Source: Hyphomicrobium zavarzinii ATCC 27496 (GTDB taxonomy: Bacteria > Pseudomonadota > Alphaproteobacteria > Rhizobiales > Hyphomicrobiaceae). Taken from it: a stretch of DNA of 64,000 nucleotides. The stretch is from assembly GCF_000383415.1 (NCBI RefSeq), contig NZ_KB911263.1, positions 108,987 through 172,986 of the forward strand, written 5' to 3'. Position numbers and translations under genes: made by a program. This document shows, piece after piece, positions 53,341 to 62,212 of this stretch. The notes under the pieces are model-generated. The model searched no databases, was not told the origin of the DNA, and saw only the letters and a program-made list of their open reading frames with translations. How positions within the stretch are numbered: position 1 is the stretch's first letter; the number at the start of each line of letters is the position of its first letter.

Positions 53341-54303
53341 ATGCTCCCCATCGCCCTGGGCATCGCCATCGTCGTGAGCCTCGCGCTCACGAGCCTGTTC
53401 ATCGGCGCAAGCGACGTGACCCTTTCCACGTTGCTCGAATCCGGATGGCAGGACGGCCCCATGCAGGTCCTTCTCATCAGCCGGCTTCCGCGAACGCTTG
53501 CGCTTATTCTCGCAGGTACCGCGATGGCGGTTTCAGGCACCCTCATGCAGATGCTAGCCCGCAATCGCTTTGCCGAGCCGTCAACCGTGGGAACGGTCGA
53601 AGCCGCGAAGCTCGGCTTTCTTACCGTGCTCATCGCAGCTCCCGGCGCGCCCATCTTCGTAAAGCTGATCGTGGCATCCATCTTCGCCCTCGCCGGAACC
53701 GCGATCTTTCTTCGCATCCTCCAGCGGCTCCCCCTGCACTCGACCCTCATCGTGCCGCTCATCGGCATCCTTCTCGGCGGCGTCATCAACGCGGTCGCAA
53801 CCTTCATCGCCTACCGGTTCGAGCTGATCCAGTCGCTCGAATCCTGGAGCACGGGCGACTTCTCGATGATCCTGAGCGGCCGCTACGAGTTGCTCTGGCT
53901 CGCGTTCGCCTTGACCGTGATCGCCTATCTCATGGCCGATCGTTTCACCGTCGCCGGCATGGGGCGGGATTTCACCGTCAATCTCGGGCTCGACTATCGC
54001 TCGGTCGTCTCTATGGGCTTGATCATCGTCTCGGTGGTGACGGCCGTCGTCGTCGTAACCGTCGGCATGATCCCCTTCCTCGGGCTCGTGGTGCCGAACC
54101 TCGTAAGCCTCACCCTGGGCGACAACGTCCGGCGCACCGTGCCATGGGTGGCGCTCCTCGGCGCGGGGCTCGTGCTCGCCTGCGACATCGCCGGACGCCT
54201 GATCAACGCGCCTTACGAGATCCCCATCGGGACCATGCTCGGCGTCGTGGGCAGCGCCCTCTTCCTCCATCTCCTGTTGCGCAAACATGCTCGCCTGGCT
54301 TGA
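53341..54303 (+). CDS. Siderophore ABC transporter permease 1 (FatD/YclN-like)
   Basis: The 320-residue membrane protein has about nine helices and FecCD family features: RLPRTLALILAGTAMAVSGTLMQ at the N-terminal side, LARNRFAEPSTVGTVEAAKLG, and the EAA-like GMIPFLGLVVPNLVSL loop that contacts the ATPase. It overlaps the next permease gene by 17 bp. The YclN/FatD branch is distinct from the FepD/FhuB permeases. With the second permease it forms the inner-membrane channel. Confidence 0.92.
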   Translation: MLPIALGIAIVVSLALTSLFIGASDVTLSTLLESGWQDGPMQVLLISRLPRTLALILAGTAMAVSGTLMQMLARNRFAEPSTVGTVEAAKLGFLTVLIAAPGAPIFVKLIVASIFALAGTAIFLRILQRLPLHSTLIVPLIGILLGGVINAVATFIAYRFELIQSLESWSTGDFSMILSGRYELLWLAFALTVIAYLMADRFTVAGMGRDFTVNLGLDYRSVVSMGLIIVSVVTAVVVVTVGMIPFLGLVVPNLVSLTLGDNVRRTVPWVALLGAGLVLACDIAGRLINAPYEIPIGTMLGVVGSALFLHLLLRKHARLA

Positions 54304-55261
54304 TCCCGCCCACCGCCGCCCGCTGCAGGTCATCGCGGCGCTCGCCGTCGCCACCCTGCTCGCCGCCGTCGCGTTCATGACGGTCGGCGCCAAAGGTCAA
54401 TGGGATTTCGTGCTTCCCTTCCGCGGCACCAAGCTCGCGGCCATGGCGCTCGTGGCCTACGCCATCGCCGTCTCAACCGTCCTGTTCCAGACGGTGACCG
54501 CCAACCGCATCCTCACCCCATCGATCATGGGATTGGACTCCCTCTACATCCTGATCCAAACGAGCCTCGTCTTCGCGGTCGGCAGCTCCCGCGTCACGAC
54601 ACTCGGCCCGCAGGCGCTGTTTCTCACCCAATGCGCCGCCATGATCGCCTTCTCCTGGATGCTATACCGCGCGCTGTTCTCGGGCCGCATGCAGAGCCTG
54701 CATCTGGTTCTTCTGGTGGGGCTCGTGCTCGGCGTTCTCTTTCGCAGCCTCTCGAACCTTATGCAGCGCATCATGGCGCCGAACGAGTTCGTGGTGCTGC
54801 AGGACCGCCTCTTCGCCAACTTCAACACCGTGCACAGCGACGTGCTGCTCATCTCAGCCGTCGCTCTCGTCGCCGCCACGTTGCTCGGCTGGCGCCACCT
54901 TCGCACCTTCGACGTGCTGGCGCTCGGACGCGACGCCGCCATCAGCCTCGGCGTGGACTACAAGGCGACCGTGACACTGATCCTCGTGATCGTGTCCGTC
55001 CTCGTCTCGGTCTCGACCGCCCTCGTCGGCCCGGTTACCTTCTTTGGCTTGCTCATCGCGAGCCTCGCTTATCAGATCACCGGCTCATCCAAACATATCC
55101 ATGTTCTGCCGGTGGCCATCCTGCTCGCCATCCTCACCCTCGTCGGAGGCCAGATCGTCCTCGAGCGGGTGTTCGCCTTCGAAACCGCCCTCAGCATCAT
55201 TATCGAGTTCGCTGGCGGCATCGCCTTCATCATTCTCACCCTTAGAAGTGCACAACGATGA
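54287..55261 (+). CDS. Siderophore ABC transporter permease 2 (FatC/YclO-like)
   Basis: The 324-residue membrane protein is the second FecCD-type permease, with FRGTKLAAMALVAYAIAVST, ILTPSIMGLDSLYILIQT and the cytoplasmic coupling loop GPVTFFGLLIASLAY. It overlaps the first permease by 17 bp and the ATPase gene by 4 bp (ATGA), so the three are translated together. The order of substrate-binding protein, two permeases and ATPase is that of FatBDC-type systems. Confidence 0.92.
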   Translation: MLAWLDPAHRRPLQVIAALAVATLLAAVAFMTVGAKGQWDFVLPFRGTKLAAMALVAYAIAVSTVLFQTVTANRILTPSIMGLDSLYILIQTSLVFAVGSSRVTTLGPQALFLTQCAAMIAFSWMLYRALFSGRMQSLHLVLLVGLVLGVLFRSLSNLMQRIMAPNEFVVLQDRLFANFNTVHSDVLLISAVALVAATLLGWRHLRTFDVLALGRDAAISLGVDYKATVTLILVIVSVLVSVSTALVGPVTFFGLLIASLAYQITGSSKHIHVLPVAILLAILTLVGGQIVLERVFAFETALSIIIEFAGGIAFIILTLRSAQR

Positions 55262-56016
55262 TCGAGACAAAGGCCCTGACGAAGAGCTACGGCAGCGCCG
55301 TTGTCGTCGACAACGTCTCGCTCAGCCTCCCGCGCGGCGGCATCACGTCCATCATCGGCGCGAACGGAGCGGGCAAGTCAACGCTGCTCGCGCTCATCAG
55401 CCGCCTGCTGACGCCGACAGCCGGTTCGGTCACGGTCGATGGCCTCGATGTTGCAACCACCGCCGGGGACGTGCTCGCGCGCCGCCTCTCGATCCTGCGG
55501 CAGGACAACCACATCGCCGCCCGCCTCACCATTCGCGATCTCGTGGCCTTCGGGCGTTACCCTCATTCCAAAGGCCGCATGACCGCCGAGGACCAGAGGA
55601 TGGTCTCGGAAGCCATCAGCTATTTGGCGCTCGACGACATCGCGGACCGCTTTCTGGACGAGATCTCCGGCGGCCAGCGCCAGCGGGCCTTCGTGGCCAT
55701 GGTTCTGTGCCAGAACACCGACTACGTGCTGCTCGACGAACCCTTGAACAATCTCGACATGAAGCACGCGGTCGGCATGATGAAGCTGTTGCGGCGCATC
55801 GCCGATGACCTGAAAAAGACCTTCGTCATCGTCATCCACGACATAAATTTCGCATCCATCTATTCGGACCGCATCGTGGCCATGCGAGATGGCATCGTCG
55901 TGCGCCAGGGCTCGCCTGCGGAGATCGTGAGAACCGACGTTCTGCGTGAGATCTTCGGCATAGACATCGCCATCCACGAGGTCGATGGCCACCGCGTGGG
56001 GCTGTACTACCTCTAG
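55258..56016 (+). CDS. Siderophore ABC transporter ATP-binding protein (YclP-like)
   Basis: The 252-residue ATPase has Walker A IIGANGAGKSTLL (about residues 30-42), Q-loop SILRQDNHIAARLT, ABC signature LDEISGGQRQRAFVAM (about 135-150), Walker B YVLLDEPLNNLDM and the switch His in IVIHDINFA. It closes the siderophore operon. The convergent DHPS-like gene follows after 27 bp. Confidence 0.93.
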   Translation: MIETKALTKSYGSAVVVDNVSLSLPRGGITSIIGANGAGKSTLLALISRLLTPTAGSVTVDGLDVATTAGDVLARRLSILRQDNHIAARLTIRDLVAFGRYPHSKGRMTAEDQRMVSEAISYLALDDIADRFLDEISGGQRQRAFVAMVLCQNTDYVLLDEPLNNLDMKHAVGMMKLLRRIADDLKKTFVIVIHDINFASIYSDRIVAMRDGIVVRQGSPAEIVRTDVLREIFGIDIAIHEVDGHRVGLYYL

Positions 56017-56043
56017 CCCAAACAGCCACCGGCGCGCAGAGCC

Positions 56044-57459
56044 TCAGCCTTTCCCGGACTTCTCGTCCTTCTTGAAGGTCGAGCCCGCTTCCTTGAACTT
56101 CATCAGGTGCGCATCCTCCGCAGAGCCGCGCGTCTCGCCGACGACGCCGAACGGCAACGGCTCGTCCTGCGCATAGCGTTTGCCGAGACGGTAGGCGATC
56201 TCCGCGCGCGCGGTCTCGACTCCGAGATAGAAGGCGTGGCCCGCGTCCGATCGCGTCTCGAGATGCGGGTAGAGCTGGAACGGATCGTCGGACACGTGAT
56301 GTCCGTTCTTGTTGTAGATGTGGATGCCGTCCTCCGCGACCTCGATGCGATAGTTCACGTCGCGGATCTGGGTCGCAAGCGTGCGGATCTCCTCCGGCGT
56401 GGAGGCAAAGCCGCGCCGATCCCGAAGCGCCATCAGCCCCATGCCGAAACCCTGCGGCAGCGAGTTGGCCTTCTTGGCCGCGAAATATTCGCGCCGCGCG
56501 CGATCGAACTCGCGGATCGCCGTGCGGCAATGCGGGCTCACCTGCACGGCCAGCACCGCCGTGATGTCGAGCTCCGAGCACAGTCCCATCAGCAGCGCAT
56601 TGATGCCGGTCGTGTCCGCGTCTGTGAGCTCGGTGACGTTACCGATGCCCATCAGGATCGGCACGTCCGGCCGCCGCTTGCGCAGGTCCACATAGCGCGC
56701 CACCGAAGCCGCGAACCCGTAGTGGATAGGATCGAGAATGGGATCCGCATAAAAAGGCTTCCCCTTCGCAATCATCATGTCGATGGCGCGATCGAGCGAA
56801 GCGGCATCCGCCGCGCCCGCCGAGACCAGGATCGGTACGGCGGGTCCTTCGTCCGCGATGCCGATCGTCTTCTCGGAAAGGCTGAGCAGGAAGTCCGCTC
56901 CAGCCTTGGTGGCGCGCGACAGCTCCTCGGCATTGAAGGAATCGACGCTCACCCGCACGCCATCCGCCTGCAGCGCCGCAATCGCCTCCTCGAGATGAGG
57001 AAACGGGCTATCCGGCAGGCAGCCGAGATCGATCACGTCCGCGCCGTCCGCCCGCAGCTTCCTTGAACGCTCGACGATCTCCGCCGGGGTCATCAAAGTT
57101 GCATCCACGATCTCCGCAAAGATCGTGACGTTCTGCTGGGAGAGATCGACCTTCTCGCGCGCATGCCCGAGATATTCCGGCAGATCGGCCACCTCGTCCG
57201 GCCCGCGCTCGAAACGCGTGCCGAAGTGATCCGAGAGGCGGTCCAGATCGCCACGGAAGCGGCCGGGCATCACCACCCGGTCGGCCCCTTCCGGCAATGT
57301 CAGGCGCCGCTCCACGATGTCCGTGGTCATCAACGCGGCGACTTTGACGCCGACGTTGGCGACGACGGGATCGAGCTTATCGCTCGCCACCTGCTCAGCC
57401 ACGCGCTTCACGCGCGGCTCCGCCAGCGACCCGGTTACAAGCACCACACGCTCGGCCAT
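56044..57459 (-). CDS. Dihydropteroate synthase-like protein of C1 metabolism (DUF6513)
   Basis: The 471-residue protein belongs to the dihydropteroate-synthase-related family found in methanogens and in bacteria that use tetrahydromethanopterin (TIGR00284, DUF6513). Residues 1-140 are a specific N-terminal domain (VVLVTGSLAEPRVKRVAEQV). Then comes a TIM-barrel DHPS-like part with DGADVIDLGCLPDSPF, RVSVDSFNAEELSRATKAGA, PFYADPILDPIHYG and MGIGNVTELTDADTTGINAL, and a C-terminal domain of about 120 residues. True folate DHPS is about 270 residues, so this is not FolP. It is a marker for the H4MPT-linked formaldehyde pathway; its exact reaction is not settled. Confidence 0.9.
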   Translation of the reverse strand: MAERVVLVTGSLAEPRVKRVAEQVASDKLDPVVANVGVKVAALMTTDIVERRLTLPEGADRVVMPGRFRGDLDRLSDHFGTRFERGPDEVADLPEYLGHAREKVDLSQQNVTIFAEIVDATLMTPAEIVERSRKLRADGADVIDLGCLPDSPFPHLEEAIAALQADGVRVSVDSFNAEELSRATKAGADFLLSLSEKTIGIADEGPAVPILVSAGAADAASLDRAIDMMIAKGKPFYADPILDPIHYGFAASVARYVDLRKRRPDVPILMGIGNVTELTDADTTGINALLMGLCSELDITAVLAVQVSPHCRTAIREFDRARREYFAAKKANSLPQGFGMGLMALRDRRGFASTPEEIRTLATQIRDVNYRIEVAEDGIHIYNKNGHHVSDDPFQLYPHLETRSDAGHAFYLGVETARAEIAYRLGKRYAQDEPLPFGVVGETRGSAEDAHLMKFKEAGSTFKKDEKSGKG

Positions 57460-57591
57460 CGCCTGCCTCTCAATCGTCCTCTGCTTTTCTGCTCATGGCA
57501 CGCCGGCCGCCCCCAGCGCAACGCCACCCGTCATGAGTGGCAGTGTCAGAAGCAGCCGTCGTTAAGGCAAGGCCACCCGCAATGCCCGGAA

Positions 57592-58479
57592 TCAGGCGTC
57601 CGGACGGCCTGCCCCATCCGCCAGGCGGGCTGCGGCCGAATCTCCCACCAGCGCCGTGAAATCGCGCCGCCACGTCTCTGCACCTTCGGCGACGGCCCGA
57701 TAGACCGCCTTTCCGACGGCCTCTCCGATCGCCGTGTGAAGCCCGGCGAACCGCGCGCCGTGCGCCCCCCTGGGCGCCGCCACGACAATGCAATCCGTAC
57801 CGGTCCCCGTGATGGCCGCGCCCGCCCGGCGCACGTCCGTATCGAGGATGGCGGCCGTCCGCGCCTGAGCCACGATCGAGACCGTCTCGACCAACGCGCC
57901 CGGCGTCAGCGGCGAGGAGACATGGACGAGCGTATTGACCGTCCCCGGCAGCCACACCGGCTCGGCACACCGCTCCCCCACACGCTCCCCGTTCGAGAGC
58001 CCGACGGTCGCGAGGCACGTCGCCGTCTCCCCCTCCACAGTCGCCTGAAAGAGATGATGGCGCGCGACGTTGCGCGAGGTGATCAGCGTGACGGCGTCCT
58101 CGATATGATGATCCCGCATCAGCCGCTCGATGCTCACGAGGGGATCCTCCGAGGCGGGGAGATCCACGTTCCGGACTTCGAGCCACGCCACGCGCTGCGC
58201 GTCTTGAAACCCGGGCTTCGTGAGCGACCAGCTCAGCATCGCCTGAGGCGCGTCAAAGGTCGCGACCAGAAGCGGCGCTCGAAATGAGATCGAAAAGGGC
58301 AGGTTCAAGCGGGGAGCACTTTCAGCGTGGGAAGTCTCGATCGTAACGGCGGAGACCGTCTCGAAAAAACGCTGGCCGGTCAAGCGAAGGCCGGAACCAT
58401 GGGGAGAAAACCTGTCCCGCGCCCGCAATTCCGGCGCGCAAGCGCCGCGCCGTGCGAGGCTCCGCCGAAGGGCGCCCAT
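57592..58479 (-). CDS. Adenosylcobinamide amidohydrolase-like protein (CbiZ family)
   Basis: The 295-residue protein carries CbiZ family features: LLVATFDAPQAMLSWSLTKP, TLITSRNVARHHLF, TVGLSNGERVG, LVETVSIVAQARTAAILD and the hallmark ITGTGTDCIVVAAP (about residues 222-235). CbiZ removes the aminopropanol arm of adenosylcobinamide or pseudo-B12 so that the corrinoid can be rebuilt with a chosen lower ligand. The start is uncertain: the ATG at 58479 lies inside the -35 of the divergent sitA promoter and has no ribosome site. The next gene on the strand is the DHPS-like C1 gene, 132 bp away. Confidence 0.82.
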   Translation of the reverse strand: MGALRRSLARRGACAPELRARDRFSPHGSGLRLTGQRFFETVSAVTIETSHAESAPRLNLPFSISFRAPLLVATFDAPQAMLSWSLTKPGFQDAQRVAWLEVRNVDLPASEDPLVSIERLMRDHHIEDAVTLITSRNVARHHLFQATVEGETATCLATVGLSNGERVGERCAEPVWLPGTVNTLVHVSSPLTPGALVETVSIVAQARTAAILDTDVRRAGAAITGTGTDCIVVAAPRGAHGARFAGLHTAIGEAVGKAVYRAVAEGAETWRRDFTALVGDSAAARLADGAGRPDA

Positions 58480-58507
58480 TGACAGTTGCAAATCATTCGC
58501 ATATGCA
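58479..58507 (+). promoter_or_regulatory. sitA promoter with Mur/Fur-like inverted repeat
   Basis: A perfect TTGACA at 58479-58484 is followed after 17 bases by TATGCA at 58502-58507. Between and over the -10 element lies TGCAAAT-N7-ATATGCA (58487-58507), a 21-bp dyad with 6 of 7 matching positions. It resembles the manganese-responsive Mur box of Rhizobiales (TGCAAAT...ATTTGCA). Bound repressor would block the promoter of the sit operon. Confidence 0.65.
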
Positions 58508-58537
58508 TAAAGGAGCGATGCAATCCAGGAGTCCTGC

Positions 58538-59479
58538 ATGCAGCCTGCCGCAACGGGAGAAATCCGCCGCTCCATTCTGATGGGAGCGATCGCGGGCTTC
58601 ATTTTGCTCGCCCTGGCGGCCCTGCTGGCCCCTTCCCGCGCCGCAGACGAAAAGAAGGCCAAGCCCTTCCGCGTCGTCACGACCTTCACCGTGATCCAGG
58701 ACATCGCCCAGAACGTCGCCGGAACGTCGGCCGTCGTCGAATCCATCACCAAGCCCGGCGCCGAAATCCACGACTACCAGCCGACCCCGCTCGACATCGT
58801 CAAAGCCCAGTCCGCCGACCTCGTGCTGTGGAACGGCATGAACCTCGAACGCTGGTTCGAGAAGTTCTTCGAGAACGTGAAGGACGTGCCCAGCGCCGTC
58901 GTGAGTGACGGCATCGAGCCCATGGGCATCACCGACGGCCCCTATACGGGCAAGCCCAATCCGCACGCCTGGATGTCGCCCTCCAACGCGCTCGTCTACA
59001 TCGAGAACATTCGCAAGGCCCTGGTGCAGCATGATCCGGATCATGCCGAAGCCTACAATGCCAACGCGGCCGCCTACGCAGCAAAGATCAAGGAGCTGGA
59101 CGCCCCGCTCCGCGCCCGCATCGGTGCCATCCCGGAAGCCCAGCGCTGGCTGGTCTCGAGCGAAGGCGCCTTCAGCTATCTGGCCCGCGACTACGACATG
59201 CGCGAAGCGTTTCTCTGGCCCATCAACGCCGACGAGCAGGGCACGCCCAAGCAGGTCCGCAAGGTGATCGACCTCGTCCGTGCCAACAAGATCCCTGTCG
59301 TATTCAGCGAAAGCACAATCTCCGACAAGGCCGCGAAGCAAGTGGCCAAGGAGACAGGCGCCCGCTACGGTGGCGTGCTCTACGTGGACAGCCTGAGCGC
59401 CGCGAACGGCCCCGTTCCGACCTACATCGACCTCCTGAAAGTCACCGTGGAAACGATCGTCGAAGGTTTCACATCTTGA
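58538..59479 (+). CDS. sitA: Mn/Fe ABC transporter substrate-binding protein SitA
   Basis: The 313-residue lipoprotein-less binding protein has a membrane-spanning leader ([20 protein letters not shown]) and cluster A-I folds: [32 protein letters not shown] (His78), [14 protein letters not shown] (His143), [14 protein letters not shown] (Glu) and [10 protein letters not shown] (Asp). These His-His-Glu-Asp ligands and the absence of a His-rich loop point to manganese or ferrous iron rather than zinc. AGGAG lies 6 bases before the ATG at 58538. It starts a four-gene operon. Confidence 0.92.
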   Translation: MQPAATGEIRRSILMGAIAGFILLALAALLAPSRAADEKKAKPFRVVTTFTVIQDIAQNVAGTSAVVESITKPGAEIHDYQPTPLDIVKAQSADLVLWNGMNLERWFEKFFENVKDVPSAVVSDGIEPMGITDGPYTGKPNPHAWMSPSNALVYIENIRKALVQHDPDHAEAYNANAAAYAAKIKELDAPLRARIGAIPEAQRWLVSSEGAFSYLARDYDMREAFLWPINADEQGTPKQVRKVIDLVRANKIPVVFSESTISDKAAKQVAKETGARYGGVLYVDSLSAANGPVPTYIDLLKVTVETIVEGFTS

Positions 59480-60411
59480 CCGAAAGCCTCGAAACGGCCG
59501 GCGCGCATCGAAAAAGCCCTGCAACAGGAGTTCCGCCGGGCCGAGCCCCCTCCATCGGCGTCCGCAACGTCACCGTCGTCTACAGCAATGGACACGTCGC
59601 CCTCGACGACGTGTCCTTTTCGCTGTCTGCGGGCACCATTTGCGGCCTCGTCGGCGTGAACGGCAGCGGCAAATCCACCCTCTTCAAGTCCATCATGGGC
59701 TTCGTGCGCCCGACCCGCGGAGAGATCCGCATTGCGGGCCTTCCCGTCGACGCGGCCTTGAAGGCCAACCTCGTCGCCTATGTCCCCCAAAGCGAGGACG
59801 TGGACTGGAACTTCCCCGTGCTCGTCGAGGACGTGGTGATGATGGGCCGCTACGGCCACATGGGCTTTCTGCGCATTGCCTCCAAGGAAGACCGCCGCCG
59901 CGTGGACGAAGCCCTCGAACGCGTCTCCATGACGAGCTTCCGCAAGCGCCAGATCGGCGAGCTGTCCGGCGGCCAGAAGAAGCGCGTCTTTCTCGCCCGC
60001 GCGCTCGCCCAGCAGAGCCCCATCATCCTGCTCGACGAGCCTTTCACCGGCGTGGACGTCAAGACCGAAAGCGCCATCATCGAGCTCCTGCGGGATCTGC
60101 GCGCACGCAACCATCTTATGCTGGTCTCGACGCACAACCTCGGCAGCGTGCCGGACTTCTGCGATCAGGTGGTGCTGATCAACCGCAAGCTGCTCGCGGC
60201 CGGGCCCACTGCCACCACCTTCACCCAATCCAACCTGGAGAAGGCGTTCGGCGGCGTGCTGCGTCATTTCAAGCTCGGCGGCTCCGATCTCCATGCGGAC
60301 GACGACCGCCGTGCCGTCACCGTGCTCACCGACGACGAACGTCCAGTGGTCTTCTACGGCGACCGCAACGATCCGCGCCGCGGCACGGAAGAGTCCAAGA
60401 AAGGCCCCTGA
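59476..60411 (+). CDS. sitB: Mn/Fe ABC transporter ATP-binding protein SitB
   Basis: The 311-residue ATPase has Walker [15 protein letters not shown]-loop [19 protein letters not shown] signature [15 protein letters not shown], Walker [14 protein letters not shown] and the His switch [10 protein letters not shown]. The N-terminal 25 residues are low-complexity, and the C-terminal tail of about 55 residues is longer than usual. The start is TTG at 59476, overlapping the sitA stop (TTGA), which implies coupled translation. Confidence 0.92.
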   Translation: MTESLETAGAHRKSPATGVPPGRAPSIGVRNVTVVYSNGHVALDDVSFSLSAGTICGLVGVNGSGKSTLFKSIMGFVRPTRGEIRIAGLPVDAALKANLVAYVPQSEDVDWNFPVLVEDVVMMGRYGHMGFLRIASKEDRRRVDEALERVSMTSFRKRQIGELSGGQKKRVFLARALAQQSPIILLDEPFTGVDVKTESAIIELLRDLRARNHLMLVSTHNLGSVPDFCDQVVLINRKLLAAGPTATTFTQSNLEKAFGGVLRHFKLGGSDLHADDDRRAVTVLTDDERPVVFYGDRNDPRRGTEESKKGP

Positions 60412-60413
60412 CC

Positions 60414-61283
60414 ATGGGTGAGCTCCTGGTCCCCTTCGAATACAACTACATGGTCAAGGCCATGTGGGTGAGCGGTCTCGTCGGCGCCACCTGCGCCTTC
60501 CTCTCCGCTTACCTGATGCTCAAAGGCTGGTCGTTGATGGGCGACGCGCTCGCTCACTCCATCGTGCCGGGCGTCGCCGGGGCCTATCTCCTCCAGATTC
60601 CCTTCGCCGCCGGCGCCTTCTTCGCCGGCCTGCTCGCCGCAGTCGGCATGTGGTTCGTGCGCCAGCAGAGCAAACTGCGGGAGGATGCTGTCATCGGCAT
60701 CGTGTTCACCGCTTTCTTCGCAGCGGGTCTCCTGCTGGTCTCCATAAATCCAACTGCCGTCAACGTGCAGTCGATCGTGCTCGGGAACATCCTCGGCATC
60801 TCTGACGAAGACGCCTTCCAGGTCGTCGCCATCTCCGCGATCTCGCTTTCCGTCCTTCTGCTCAAGTGGAAGGACCTGATGGTCGCCTTTTTCGACGAGG
60901 CCCATGCGCGCTCGGTCGGTCTCAACCCGGCGCTGCTCAAGATCCTGTTCTTCACGCTGCTCAGCGCCTGCACGGTGGCCGCGCTGCAAACCGTCGGCGC
61001 GTGTCTGGTCATCGCCATGGTGGTAACACCGGGCGCCACCGCCTATCTGTTGACCGACCGCTTCGGCAAGCTCCTCGCCCTCAGCGTGGCGATCGGCGCG
61101 GGCACGAGCATCCTCGGCGCCTATCTCAGCTTCTTCATCGACGGCGCGACAGGCGGCGTGATCGTCACCTTGCAGACCCTGCTCTTCCTTGCCGCGTTCT
61201 TCCTCGCCCCCAAGCACGGGATGCTGGCCGCCCGCAGGCAGGCCGCGACGTCCGGCGACGCCACGGGAAAAGCCGCGCAATGA
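60414..61283 (+). CDS. sitC: Mn/Fe ABC transporter permease SitC
   Basis: The 289-residue membrane protein has eight to nine helices and ABC-3 family motifs: AFLSAYLMLKGWSLMGDALA, HSIVPGVAGAYLL, and the coupling loop region AHARSVGLNPALL. The ATG at 60414 is 2 bp after the sitB stop. The longer open frame upstream lies within sitB in another frame and is not used. SitC and SitD together form the inner-membrane channel. Confidence 0.93.
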   Translation: MGELLVPFEYNYMVKAMWVSGLVGATCAFLSAYLMLKGWSLMGDALAHSIVPGVAGAYLLQIPFAAGAFFAGLLAAVGMWFVRQQSKLREDAVIGIVFTAFFAAGLLLVSINPTAVNVQSIVLGNILGISDEDAFQVVAISAISLSVLLLKWKDLMVAFFDEAHARSVGLNPALLKILFFTLLSACTVAALQTVGACLVIAMVVTPGATAYLLTDRFGKLLALSVAIGAGTSILGAYLSFFIDGATGGVIVTLQTLLFLAAFFLAPKHGMLAARRQAATSGDATGKAAQ

Positions 61284-62143
61284 CCGCCATCCTCGACTTC
61301 TTCACCGCGCCCCTCGCCTATGAGTTCATGCAGCGCGCGCTCATTGCGGCCGTTCTCATCGGTGCGGTGTGCTCGGTTCTCTCGTGCTATCTCGTCCTGC
61401 GCGGATGGTCGCTGATGGGCGACGCCATTTCCCATGCCGTTCTTCCGGGCATCGTGCTCGCCTTCGTCACCGGCCTTCCCCTGGCTGTCGGCGCCTTCGC
61501 CGCCGGCCTCTCCTGCGCGCTGCTCACGGGCTATCTCAAGGAAAACAGCCGCGTGAAAGAAGATACTGTCATGGGCATCGTCTTCTCCGGCATGTTCGGC
61601 TTTGGGCTCGTGCTCATGACCAAGGTCGAGACAGACCAGCACCTGAACCACATCCTGTTCGGCAACATGCTGGGCGTCACCTGGCGCGACGTCATGGAAA
61701 CCGGACTGATCGCCGGCGTGACCCTGCTCATCGTGCTGGCGAAGCGGCGCGACCTCCTCCTCTATTGCTTCGATCCCCAGCACGCCCGCGCCATCGGCCT
61801 TCCTGTCCGGCTCATCCACTACGGCCTGCTCGTGCTGCTGTCGCTCACCATCGTCGCAGCGCTGAAGGCGGTCGGCGTCATTCTCGTCGTCGCCATGCTC
61901 ATAACGCCGGGCGCCACGGCCTACCTGCTCACCGACCGCTTCGAGCGCATGCTCGCCATATCCGCCGCCGTCGCCGTCGGATCGAGCGTGATCGGCACGC
62001 TCGTGAGCTTCCACATCGACGGCGCCACCGGTCCCTGCATCGTGCTGATCCAGGCAGCCGCCTTCGTCGCCGCTTTCCTGCTAGCCCCCCGAACCGGCCT
62101 CCTGCGCCGAAGGCTCCCGGCGAAGAGCAGCAGCACGCCCTGA
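61280..62143 (+). CDS. sitD: Mn/Fe ABC transporter permease SitD
   Basis: The 287-residue permease is a paralogue of SitC with the same motifs (SCYLVLRGWSLMGDAISHAV, FDPQHARAIGLPVRLI, GVILVVAMLITPGATAYLL). It overlaps sitC by 4 bp (ATGA). A second permease of this kind is typical of SitABCD systems and absent from ZnuABC, which supports a manganese/iron function. The operon ends here, 69 bp before the convergent adhesin gene. Confidence 0.93.
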   Translation: MTAILDFFTAPLAYEFMQRALIAAVLIGAVCSVLSCYLVLRGWSLMGDAISHAVLPGIVLAFVTGLPLAVGAFAAGLSCALLTGYLKENSRVKEDTVMGIVFSGMFGFGLVLMTKVETDQHLNHILFGNMLGVTWRDVMETGLIAGVTLLIVLAKRRDLLLYCFDPQHARAIGLPVRLIHYGLLVLLSLTIVAALKAVGVILVVAMLITPGATAYLLTDRFERMLAISAAVAVGSSVIGTLVSFHIDGATGPCIVLIQAAAFVAAFLLAPRTGLLRRRLPAKSSSTP

Positions 62144-62212
62144 CGAGACGGGGCCTGCAACCGGCCCTCGCCGATTACAAGCCCCGCACACACGTCTGCC
62201 TCGAACGGGCGC

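Noticed and set aside
58480..58752. Upstream extension of the CbiZ-like frame to a TTG at 58752
   Set aside because: It would cross the sit promoter and run antisense into sitA; no family match in that part.
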